NCBI GenBank assembly: GCA_001600635.1
Contig: BCKL01000020.1
Coordinates: 1 to 64,000 of the forward strand
DNA: 64,000 bases
Direction: 5' to 3'
From: Leucosporidium creatinivorum
Lineage: Eukaryota; Basidiomycota; Microbotryomycetes; Leucosporidiales; Leucosporidiaceae
The position numbers and the translations under genes are program-made. Positions within the stretch are counted from its first letter, which is position 1; each line of letters starts with the position of its first letter. Below the pieces are notes generated by a model that worked only from the letters and a program-made list of their open reading frames with translations, made no database searches and had not been told where the DNA came from. Of the stretch, positions 1-9,769 are shown one piece after another.

Positions 1-57
1 CCCAACCCAACCCTAACCCAACCCTAACCCGACTCTAACTCAACCCTAACCCAACTC
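1..57. repeat. degenerate telomere-like CCCTAA/CCCAA tract
   Basis: The first ~57 bases are made almost entirely of CCCTAA, CCCAA, and variants such as GACTCTAA and CTCAA. CCCTAA is the complement of the TTAGGG telomere repeat found in many basidiomycetes. C-rich strand at the left end with 5'->3' reading inward is the orientation expected at a left chromosome end. The copies are imperfect, so this could be the inner, decayed edge of a telomere, an interstitial telomeric tract, or a telobox-like promoter element. The window edge stops me from seeing whether the tract continues. Confidence 0.6.
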
Positions 58-443
58 TGGCCCTCCACTCCACCTCATACTCACTCGTCACTCGCAACCC
101 GGCCCTCCAGCTCCCAGATCTGTCCGCCGAGCACGAGGCTTCCTCTCGTTGAGCAGTCCGCCCCTCGCATCTCTCGCAGAATCCAAAAATCTATGTCTGC
201 TGGCCTCGCCCCTTCCCCTTCAGCTCCAGAATTGGTGTCCTTTTCCCCCTCTTCGACTGAGGTCGGCTCGAGCACTCGAAGCTGGGGCCGACTCACCCTT
301 CCCCCATCACTTCGTCCTTCGGCTACAGCACTCGCTCTACCACCAACGCAAGTAGACGCGCTCGCTACAAGCTACACGACCTTCGTCTACTCCTGCACCT
401 CTAGTCCGTCAAGCGAGTCTCCTTCCTCGAGCGCGCTTCCAGG
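58..443. promoter_or_regulatory. upstream region of the PFK-2 gene
   Basis: About 390 bp lie between the telomere-like tract and the inferred PFK-2 start. It is pyrimidine-rich (repeated CTC/TCC/CTT words) as fungal promoters often are. No convincing open frame on either strand and no clear TATA box were seen. It must hold the PFK-2 promoter and 5' UTR if the start at 444 is right. Confidence 0.4.
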
Positions 444-2574
444 ATGGCTGGTGCGCCTTCTTCTTACTCGTCTCCAAAGCGAGGCTGACACCTTCTGATT
501 ATAGCACCCCTCTACGTAACCGACTCTGGACAACTCTGGCATGGTAAGTCCTACAGAGAACGACCAGCCGCTTGAACAAGATGACGCTGACTCCCTGTTT
601 TTGCAGCCGGAAAGATCTTGCTCGCATTCGTGGGACTACCAGGTGAGTAATCGAGGTCACTGCTGCACGAAGGAGAGCTCAGCGATTCTTGTGAAGAGCG
701 AGACAGCGCGTGGGGCAGCACTCACTGATTATCTCCCTCCTTCCTCGCTCTGTAGCTCGAGGCAAGACGTGAGTTCCGTACAATATCGCTCTGCAAGCTC
801 GTAGCTAAACGCCGCTTCTCCCACAGACACGTCTCGCGCAGTGTCGAGCGCTACCTCCGCTGGCTGGGAGTCAAAACAGAGGGTTCGCTCGCTCGCTGTT
901 CTGTTCCACGGCCGTGCAAGCGCTGACCGACCTGCACCGACAGTCTTCTCCCTTGGCGACCACCGTCGACGAGTGCTGGGACCCACGGAGAAGCTGCCGC
1001 CAGACTACTTCAACCCGAGTGGTCGAACGCCCGAAACCGAGGAGATGAGGAGGAGGGTGCGGGAGAGTTTGGAGGAGGATGTTTCAAAGTTCTTCACGGA
1101 GGGACGAGGCCAAGTCGCCATCTACGACGCCAATGTGAGTCGGCTCGGCGTTCGAACCCGAGAGCTAGACGAGCTGACCCTCACATCTTCGCAGAACGGC
1201 ACAAGGGCGGTGCGCAGGGAGGTGCGGGAGAAGTTTGAGTCGATGGGGATCAACGTCTTCTTTATCGGTGCGTGAGGTCAGGCCTTGGAACCGCAGCCGA
1301 GTGGACGCTGACCTCTCGGCGTCGACTCGCAGAGAACATCTGTACTCGGGAGGACATTGTCGAAGCGAACATTCGCTCCGTCAAGATCAGCTCGCCCGAT
1401 GTACGTCTCTCGAGCTCTCTGATGCACTACAAAGCTCACCCTCCGTCTCGCAGTTCCAAGGCTGGGATCCTGATCTTGCCGTCAAGGCGTACATGGCTCG
1501 CATCGCCGAGCACGAGCGTCGCTACGAGACGATCGAGACGAGCAACAACCCTTACGTCAAGATCTACAACGTCGGAGAGCGCCTCGTCGTCAACAACATC
1601 CGAGGCTACCTCCAGTCTCGGATCGTCTTCTTTCTGATGAACGTGCATCACAAGAAGCGCACCATCTGGTTCGCGAGGGTGAGTTTTGCTACGCCTGTTC
1701 ACGCCAGCATCAGCTGATTTCAACCGCTCGCAGTCCGGCCAATCTCTCATCGAGCACTCGTACAAAGCCGACTCGGACCTCTCGCCCGCTGGACTCGACT
1801 ACGCCGACAAGCTACGAGACTTCATCGTAAACAAGCGTGCCGAGTTGCTTCAGGAGCGCGTCAAGGCGGGGGAGAAGGCTTCCGAGAGGAGACTCACCGT
1901 AAGCCGAGCTTCTCATTCTCTGCTCGGTGAGTCGCTCACACTCCTTCTCCCACAGGTATGGACATCTGCGCGTCGTCGCTGCCTCTCCACCTGCAAGCCC
2001 ATCGCAGATCTCGGCTACAAGGTGGTCGAGCGCCAGCAAATGTACGAGCTCAACCCAGGAGACGTCGACGGCCTCACGACTCAACAGATCCAGGAGCTCT
2101 ACCCGGACGAGGCCAAAAACCACGAGCTATATCCCTACAGTCATCGCTACCCTCGAGGAGAGAGCTACCACGACCTGAGTGTTCGGTGCGTGCTCTCGAC
2201 TCGGCCTCGGCCGTCGAGGCGAGCGCTGACCCTCTCTCTCCACAGCTTGGAGCCCGTCATCCTCGAGTTGGAGCGCGAACCGGCTGATATCCTCTTCGTC
2301 GGCCACGCCTCGGTCATCCGTTGCGTGCTGGCTTACCTTCAGGTGCGTCCTTCCGTCAAGCTTCGTCTTCGCCGAGCTGACTCCCCTTTCCTTTTGACAG
2401 GGCCTTTCGCCGCAAGAGATCCCCAACGTCGAACTGAGGCGAGGCGACGTTGTCCAGGTCACACCGAGTGCTTGTAAGTCTAGTCCTCGCTCGAAACGAG
2501 AGCCGAACTGACCGTTCTTGACTCTCGCAGATGGCGTCAACTTCATCACCCACTTCTTTGCTCAAGGCGTCTGA
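444..2574 (+). CDS. PFK26: 6-phosphofructo-2-kinase (fructose-2,6-bisphosphatase half probably inactive)
   Basis: Makes fructose-2,6-bisphosphate, the activator of phosphofructokinase-1, in the cytosol. I read 14 exons: 444-450, 505-543, 607-642, 756-768, 827-882, 944-1134, 1195-1267, 1333-1400, 1454-1678, 1734-1898, 1956-2185, 2246-2342, 2401-2473, 2531-2574. They total 1317 nt, or 438 aa. The protein starts MAAPLYVTDSGQLWHAGK, matching the family N-terminus. The kinase P-loop GLPARGKT is residues 25-32. The phosphatase half begins at the motif that is normally RHGES; here it reads R236-S-G-Q-S. The second histidine motif GHASVIRC is kept. Yeast Pfk26 is known for a Ser at this His position and lacks phosphatase activity, so this enzyme is probably kinase-only. 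The 7-nt first exon was chosen because it gives the conserved APLYVTDSG start with a canonical 54-nt intron. Confidence 0.93.
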
Positions 2575-2662
2575 GAGGGTGTGTGGAGCCGCCTGAATCG
2601 TGGAAAGTTGTTCTGTAACTCTTGTTGAGCTGTGCCAAACGCGAGAGCTCTATTGCGAAGTG

Positions 2663-3985
2663 CTATCGAGCCTGCTGCGCCGCAAGAGCCACCCTTTGCC
2701 GCTCGTCCTGCTCTTCCAGCTCCCGCAGTCGTTCTGGCGGGTCGAGAAGGCGAACACTGTAGAGCAAGATCGTCAGCAAGAGCTCCACGGTGGGGCGAAG
2801 TGAAGGCGCACAGGATCCTCGGCGTCTCGAGCCAATTCCTGCCTCCACTTCCTCGTTCTCGCTTCCAGATCTCGGTCCAGAAGTACCTATGGGTAGCAAG
2901 CAGTTAGTTCGAGGTGGTTGATCGCTCGAAGCGAGGCCAGCTCACCACCAATGCCCTGCGAGCAGTCCCAGCGCATCTCCCATGATCACGCCGAATCCCC
3001 AGCCCGATGATCCACCGCTTGCGAGAGCCCACGAGAAGAGGCAAAGGGCGAAAGGAAGATACGGCGCGGTGATGGTGATGATGCCGAAGAGGGAGAGGCG
3101 GACGGCGGGGTTGAGGCGTGACCAGAGGTAGACGAGCTGTCGAGTAAGGCCAGGTTAGCCGGCTAGGAAGAGGAGACTGTGCGTAGGGGCAAGATCAAGA
3201 TGCACCCACAGTAAAGGATAGCGGAGAAGCGAGAAAGGGTGAAGGTGAGAGCGGCGAGAGGATCTGCGCGAGAAGAGGGTCAGCTCGGCGCCGAGCAACA
3301 GCAAGAGCGAGCTCACCAGCAGCAGGGTGCACGACACAATGAGAAGCCAGGTGTAGTCTGCTTTTCGGCCGTGGAAAGCGCCGTCTTCCAGCAGCTTCGA
3401 GTAGCGAGCACTGTGCGAGGGAAGGGTCAGACACGCTCGCCGAGCAGCGTCGTCCAGCTCCAGAGCACCCACAAGAAGAAGAGGTGGAACACAAAGTCGA
3501 GTCCAATCGGTCCCCAGTATAGGAAAGTGGTCGCTATCCTCCAGAGCTGCAGTGAAGCAAAGGAAGGGGTCAACTCTCGTCCTCGCGACTGCTGAGCTTG
3601 GGGGCCTTCTCTGAGTCTCGGCGATGAGACTCGAGCAATCAGTAGGCTAGCGACTTCCCAGCCTGAGCTCCCTCGACTCCCCTCACGGCTCCTGCACACC
3701 TTCACGAGCAGCCACGACGTCGAGAGCACACCACGCACCTGTCCTTGCTCGATTGCGGAGCGGTAAGTGAAGTAGAGCTGCAAGGGCGTTACGATGTTAC
3801 ATTGCTGTGGACGCTGAAGATCAGCTCGGGCCTCGACGAGCTACAATAAAGCAGAAACGAACCACGGCGACGCTGATCGCTGTTGAAGCGCTGTAGGACC
3901 TCAAGGTGAGCAGTTGAGGAGCTGCAGAGCCTCAAAGCACCTACATGAGATACGCCTTGGTGATTGGCGGTGGGTCCAAGTCCAT
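2663..3985 (-). CDS. Derlin (Der1-like) ER membrane protein
   Basis: Derlins are rhomboid-like pseudoproteases that help move misfolded ER proteins to the cytosol for degradation (ERAD). The start MDLDPPPITKAYLM is in a 41-nt first exon (3945-3985) and matches the family's PP(V/I)T(R/K) start. Later exons give the family landmarks in order: PLQLYFTYRSAI, LWRIATTFLYWGPIGLDF, YSKLLEDGAFHGRKADY and YLWSRLNP, then a membrane segment and GHWYFW. The last exon reads LVRLLDPPERLRELEEQDER to a TAG. Several hydrophobic segments fit the multi-pass topology. The catalytic rhomboid Ser/His are not expected in Derlins. It ends 88 bp from the convergent PFK-2 gene. It starts only 101 bp from the divergent small membrane protein gene, so the two probably share a promoter. 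Der1 and Dfm1 types were not distinguished. Confidence 0.9.
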
Positions 3986-4086
3986 GTCGAGGTGTCGCAG
4001 CTGAGCTTAGCGAGCAGGTCGGAGTTCAAGGACCGGAAGCGAAGTTCGGGTTTCGCTCCTTGTCCTCCTGCACTTTGCTCAACCAA

Positions 4087-4642
4087 ATGGCATCTCTCTC
4101 GCTGCAAGCTGCTGGGGTCGTCGGTCTGCTCACTGCTGTTGGCCATCTTCAGTACGTCTCCCTCTCTCTTTCGAGCTGCCCCACAAGCTCACCGCCTCTT
4201 GCTCGTCGCAGGATGGGCCGTTCTGCTCTCTCGCCGAAAGTCCCCAAGACTCGGGAGGCTCAGACTGCTCTAAAGGGATGGTACCAGGGTGCGCTTGTTT
4301 CGCTACAGGTCCTAGCGCGAGCATGAGAGCTGACCGGCTTCTCGCCGCTCCGTCTCCCCTCTGCTTCTCGTCATCTTCTGCAGGCGTCTTCATGTACGCC
4401 ACTTTCGGTAAGTGTCTGTACATGAATTTCGAACCGAACGCGACCGCTCACGTAGCTCTCGCGCAGGCCTGAACTACCTCCGAATCGCCGGCCTTCCGAC
4501 TCTAGCGCCATTGGACTACGCGATCCTCGCTGGACAGGGAGCGATGCACCTGTACACACTTTTCACCATGCCCGACCTTTCCCCTCGGGTGCTCAGCGCG
4601 CTCCTCCTCACCTTGGTCGGCGCAGGACTCGTGACGAAGTGA
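4087..4642 (+). CDS. small membrane protein, unknown function
   Basis: Four exons (4087-4151, 4212-4288, 4384-4407, 4467-4642) total 342 nt and encode 113 aa. The start MASLSLQAAGVVGLLTAVGH is hydrophobic. A short basic stretch (SPKVPKTREAQTALKGWYQG) follows, then three more hydrophobic segments (around GVFMYATFGLNYLRIAG, LDYAILAGQGAMHLY and VLSALLLTLVGAGLV). It therefore looks like a four-pass small membrane protein. The exon 3 piece is only 24 nt. I do not recognise the family. It is divergent from the Derlin gene with 101 bp between starts, which suggests shared control but not a shared role. Confidence 0.75.
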
Positions 4643-5087
4643 GCGGGCTCTCGGTTGAGCTGTGTGGCTGTAGTGCAGCTTTCGGGAGTTGAATTGCTAC
4701 AGTATAGTGTGTTACAAGAGTTGACAACGGCTTGGAGAGTGTAGGAGAGCGAACACGGCCGTCTCTCCGAGCCGAAATTGAACGCCGAGCTTTGCTTCCT
4801 TGCCCCGGTCTTGAGTTTGCCACGCGAGCAACGGACGTCTGCCATCTCGAGAGTAGCAAGCTCATCAGACACGCACTCTTCTGCTCAAGCGAAACTTATG
4901 TACAGCTTCGTATCCCCTCAAAAGGGGGTCCCGAGCTCGATGAAGAAAGGCGATCACCGAGATCTCTCTTTCGTTCTTGCCACCACTCGCTGCCTTCTGC
5001 ACTCTGCCCATCCTGCTCGCTCTACTCCAGTTTGCAAACCCTCGAGTGACTTGTCAAGCTCTACGCGTAGCTGCAGCCTCAGCCTCC

Positions 5088-5892
5088 ATGTCGACCGCTT
5101 CAAGTGCTCCTCTCGCCCGAGAGAACGTCTGGGACTACCCTCGGTACGTGCACGTCTCGTGTGACTGCTCCAGCTCTTGCTCACATACTTCGAAAAACTT
5201 TCTCTGTAGTCCACCTGCTTTGGAGCCAGTTCCACAGCGCCTTCGAGTCGTCTGGACGAGCGCCGAGGGGGAGGAGACGGTCCTCGCAGACACTACCGCG
5301 AGCTACAGGGTGCTCGAGACAAGGTAGGGAGCAATATCACTATTCGACCTGCCTCCCAAGCTGACCAAAGATCGCAGCCATCCACCGACCTACTACCTCC
5401 CTCCCTCGGACGTCAAGACTTCCCTGCTCGCCCGTTCGGCGAAGTCGTCCTTTTGCGAGGTAAACCGCCTTTTCGAGTCAGGTGCTTGCGAGTCAAGCTC
5501 GAGACTAACACAGACTGGATTGCGGACGTCTTGTTGCTGACAGTGGAAAGGGCGAGCAACCTACTTTGACTTCACCCCGCCGACCTCGGCGCCCACTTCT
5601 CCTGCGAAGAAGGTTGCTTCTCGCATCTGGACGTACGAGACACCTTCGACCAGGTTCAAGCCCATCAAGGACTATCTCTCCTTCTACGCTAGCCCAGCAA
5701 CTCGGGCTGGCGCGGGAGGATGGAAATGCTTCGTCGGCGACGAGGAAGTTCAGGCGCAGGACGGCGACGTGAGCTCAATTTTTCCCGATTGACGAGTGAG
5801 AGCTGACTTCTCTGCTTCAGTTTTACGGTGGATGGAAGACCAGCAATTTGGAAGGGCGTATGAAGGGAGCACCGGGCACGCTGGGATGGTGA
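5088..5892 (+). CDS. DUF427-domain protein
   Basis: Five exons (5088-5143, 5210-5323, 5378-5459, 5544-5768, 5821-5892) give 549 nt and 182 aa. The protein reads ENVWDYPRPPALEP, then a tract ending YRVLETSHPPTYYLPPSDV, then FCEWKGRATYFDF, a segment with RIWTYE and FYASPA, and a C-terminal FYGGWKTSNLEG...GAPGTLGW. These are the landmarks of the DUF427 fold (two tandem small beta units), common in bacteria and scattered in fungi. No biochemical role is established to my knowledge. An ATG further upstream would add a hydrophobic leader but is not supported by the domain start, so I used the nearest in-frame ATG. It lies convergent to the next small gene. Confidence 0.85.
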
Positions 5893-6274
5893 GCGCCGAG
5901 GCGTCTCTCTCTCTGCGAGTGCCTTGAGCGCCAGCTTGAGTAGTAGGATATCGCGCTGAAAGTCAGCGATCAAACACCCTCGTTTGAGCGCACCCCAGAC
6001 GAGGTAGCACAGACTCAGACACGGCGAGCGGTTCTCGAGATTCTCGGCGACGCTCAAGCCCAGCCTTCTTTCGTCGACATCCTCGGGAGAGAGGTGGCAG
6101 AACGAGATTGCGAGAGAACAGAAAGCTCCACACAGGATGGCAAGCTCAAGCATTTACCCTCACATCCTGGCGGGAGTCGAAGGGCCTGCGCGGCGGGAGG
6201 ATCAGCTCGGCGACGCTCAACTCAGCCATCGCAAAAGCCACTCACTTCAGACGACAACGCAGCTCCTCAATCGA

Positions 6275-7066
6275 CTACAGTTCAGCGATCCTTGCAGTGG
6301 AGTACGCCTCCAAGTCCTTGATAAGGGCCCCCAGCGTGAGCTCCATCTCCGTGAGATCTCCTTGGGCGGATTGAAGTTGAGATCCAGCCTCGCCGAGCTG
6401 CTCGATAGCGGTACGGTTGTGCTGGAGCGGCCGTTGTAGGGGAGTTATGGTACAGGCGTAGAGCAGGTCAGCTGCAGCTCAATAGAGCGCCCTCGCGCAC
6501 TGACTCGACGAACCTTGGGCAATTTCTCGAGGAGCTCGGTGATGGTGGCCTCGACGCTGTCGATGTCGTCCTCGCCGTAGTCCTCGACATGCTCCTCTTG
6601 GCTCTCGATGTCGCTCGTAGCGATGTCCTGAGGGTCGAAGCTGGCGGTGCGCTGCAGGCGAAAGCCGATTGCAAGGAAGGTCAGCTTTCGACCGTTCGGA
6701 CTGTGTGATCTTTCTCGCTCCCATGACAGACTCTAGTCTCGCCCCCGCTATAAAGAGGTAGCTCGCTACCCTAGCGTGCCCCCTACTCGCGTCTACTCTC
6801 GCCAAATGCTGCGCAAAGCTCAGCTCCTCCCTCGTCCCCCTCGTCTCCCCTCGCTCGCAATCTCGCACTCCCCGCCGAGTCTTCACAGCGCGCAAGCTCA
6901 TCAAGCAGAGGTCCGTACTCACATCGAGCTCACTGCTGACGCCATCTTTGGTCTCGCCCTCGTGGCTGAGCTCGTTGACTTGCTCGCTCATCTCCTTGAG
7001 GTCGAGAGGGCTGGACGTTTGGGAGGAAGAGGGAGAGCCCGAGTGGATGCTGCTGTCGTTCGACAT
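6275..7066 (-). CDS. small acidic coiled-coil protein, unknown
   Basis: Three exons (6923-7066, 6514-6651, 6275-6421; 144, 138 and 147 nt), all phase 0, give 142 aa. It starts MSNDSSIHSGSPSSSQTSS, then DLKEMSEQVNELSHEGETKD. The middle exon is acidic (QDIATSDIESQEEHVEDYGE) and ends TITELLEKLPK. The last exon (AIEQLGEAGSQLQSAQGDL, then TLGALIKDLEAYS) is predicted helical with heptad-like leucines. A small subunit of a tethering or BLOC-type complex would fit in size and shape, but I have no diagnostic motif and do not assign one. Introns carry the usual GCTGAC branch site. Confidence 0.65.
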
Positions 7067-7557
7067 GTAGGTGTATGTCTTGCTTGTACGAAAAGTGTGG
7101 AGTTTGGTGACGAGATGAGATGCAACCAGAGGGCGAGTGAGAAGCGGGAGGGAAAAAGGCGAGTTCGAGTTTGAGCGCGAGATGAAGGGTCTCAGCGCTG
7201 GGCTGCATAGGTGCAGCGGACCCTCTGTACAGATACGTGGAGCATCGTACAACTGCACTGGCGTCGAGCTCGACAGCAGGCCTTCGCCGTACGCGAGCCA
7301 TCTGCTGATCGACCCACAGAGCCATCGCCGAGCATCGCGCGGCCAGCTTGACGTGCTTCGCTCCTCTCCCTCTCCCTCTAGCCTTTTTTCTCTCAAAAAC
7401 CGGACATGTGTAGTCTCAGCGTCGATTATCAGAGGGAACGAGGGTATCAAACAGGGAGTGGGCGAGGGGTGAGCGAACGCCGAGACTAAAACGAAGAGGG
7501 GACAAGCCGACGAGCAAAGCGAAACAGCGTCTGGGGTATAGTCAGTCCGACATGAGA

Positions 7558-9408
7558 TCAAGCCCTCGGTGGTGCAGTCCTCCAAGCAGCGGCTATCGTT
7601 ATCCGCTTGGCCTGTTGTGAGGAAGGAAGTCAGCTCTCTTGGACGACGAAGAGGCGAGGTAGGAAAGCGGAAGCCTGCAAAACGCACCTGCTCCAACGAG
7701 ATGCTCGAAAACTTCAACTCGATGCCCTTGCTCTCATCCGTCATGTCCTCCTCGACGTTGGCGCCCAATGCCGTGTTGGCCATGCTGAGCCCCGAGCTCG
7801 CAGCAAAAGGTTTGAACTCGCTGACGACCTTGCGTGGGGGTGACGAGGGAGATCCAGAGGGCGAAGATGTGGATCCTGGGCGAGTAGGGATGCTGGGGTA
7901 GAGGGAGGAGGAAGGTGTGGAACCGGTGCGCGAGGCGTAGGCGGACGTGTAGCGGGTTTGGAGGTACTTCTCGGTGAAGCGCGAGCCGACAATCTGTTGT
8001 GGGCTTGAACCTGTCAGCTCGAAGAATGAGGGAAAGAAGGCGTGAGCACGCACCTTCTTCAGGTTCGGCTTGGCGGCGGCGAGCGACTCGGCGTTGACGA
8101 AGGTTTCGACGTTGTGGCGAGTCTCATCCGTCTCGCGCTGCAGGTCGTTGAAAAAGGTCAGGGATAGAGCTCAACGCATCTCAAAAGCGAACTCACATGG
8201 ATACTCTCGAACGACAGCTGCTTGGTAGCCTCTCCCCTGAGCATCAGCTTCTCCTGCAGCTCCCTCGCCACATCATCGACGCTTCCGACACCACCATGCA
8301 CCCTCTCCGACACGGCGAGTCCGACCTCCTTGATCAAGCGATCCATGTCCATCTGCTCGAGCGCCGAACCGACAATCACGTGCGAAAGGAGGGATGCACT
8401 CGTGAGGGGCACGAGCACGGCCGAGGTGATGACGGTGAGAGCCCTGAAGAAGTCGGTGGCGAATTGGTAGCCGCTGCAGGCCGGCTCGCAGGCGACGACG
8501 AACTGTTGAGGTGGAAAGGTCAGCGCTCTCCTCGACCACCTCGGCCGTCGTAACTCACGAGACTGATCCCCTGCGAAGCCATCGTCCTCGCCAGCAGCAG
8601 AGGGTCCTCTCCGTCCGGCCCACCGTTCGGGAAACCATCTCCGTACTCTCCAATGCCGTGCGCCGGGGCATCAGCGACTAAGACGGCCATCCTCGAAGCG
8701 TCGGGTCGCCAAGAGAGCTCCAGCGTGGCCTTCATGGCGGCGGTGACTCCTTCGGGTCCGTCTCCTCCTCCCGAAGCGTAAAGCGTCTTGAGGTCCTCCT
8801 TGATGCGAGAGACGTCCGAGGTGAAGTCGAAGGACTGATTTCGGCGCAGGGGAGGGGGAGATGTGGGGCAAGCGATGAAAGCGGCAGATCAGCGAGAAGC
8901 TCTCTCAGAGCAGGGGAATGACCAGGGGCTCACCTTGGTGATGTACGAGTTGTCCTGTGGCGGGTAGTCCCTGTAGGCGATCAACCCGATGCGGAGAGCG
9001 TCGGCGTCGGGGAGTTTGCCCGAGGATAGGATGGACTGAACGATCAACTCGATGTTCTGTGTTGCCGAGGCGATGTAGGAGCCCATGGATCCCGTGCAAT
9101 CGAGGATGAAGACGACTGCAAGGAGAAAGCGAGGTCAGCGGTCAGCAGTTCGGCAGCGAGGGGCGAATTGTGTAGCGACTGTCGCTCGAGCTGTCGCCTG
9201 GTAGAGCTGTGCAGCTTTCTGCAGCGGTATAGCGCTACACCCGCTCTGGCACCTCTGCTCTGTCGCAGAACAAAGGGCCGCCGCTTTGATGAGAAGGGGA
9301 GCTGAGCGACTTACGGTCCAACTTGCGCTCTCCTCCCTGCGGCGCCTCGTACTGCTGCAGAGGCTGGTACTGTACGCTGTTAAGCGAGTCCATCATATCG
9401 TCGTCCAT
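7558..9408 (-). CDS. von Willebrand factor A (vWA) domain protein
   Basis: The start MDDDMMDSLNSVQYQ is followed by KLD, a ~200-nt intron, then LVFILDCTGSMGSYI, a vWA MIDAS motif (D-x-T-G-S). The domain continues with LRIGLIAYRDYPPQ, SGGGDGPEGVTAAM and ASRMAVLVADAPAHGIG, and later exons cover FVVACEPAL. This form resembles the vWA domain of Dictyostelium VwkA-type proteins, but no alpha-kinase domain follows here. The C-terminal half holds VGSRFTEKYLQTRYTSAYAS, a Ser/Pro-rich linker and EFKPFAASSGLSMANTAL. It ends with a short exon AKRITIAAAWRTAPPRA. The role is unknown; vWA domains bind metal and protein partners. Upstream, 360 bp separate it from the end of the Gem1 gene on the same strand. 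Confidence 0.8.
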
Positions 9409-9769
9409 GGCTGCTTGGGTCGAGTCGGCGGCGAAGGCGTAAGCGAGATTTGATTCGAGCGAGGTGTTGAGCCAACGTCAGCTGGTTTCGAGTCGTGTAG
9501 ATCGTTACGCTGCTCGAGGCTGAAGGGGCGAGGTCGTGAGGCGTGTAGGGAGATATTCGTGAGAGGGTGAAGAAGGGCAGGAGGAGCAAGAAAGTGCAAG
9601 AGAGAGGGAAGGAGAAAGGCGAGCGAGCTGGCTCTTTTGAGACGTTGAGAGTGAGGGGGAGCGTGCGAAGGCGAAAGCGTTTCAGGGTGCTTCGACTACT
9701 GCACCTTCTCTGAGTGAAACTCTTGCACGCGCAGTATTCACCCTCTATTCCTAACGCTACACAACTACG

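Noticed and set aside
1-57. Perfect telomere array
   Set aside because: Repeats are too irregular to call an intact telomere; kept only as telomere-like.
6479-8053. 524-aa single open frame on the minus strand
   Set aside because: It passes through the vWA 3' exons, an intergenic gap and the small coiled-coil gene; both real genes have supported stops and starts inside it.
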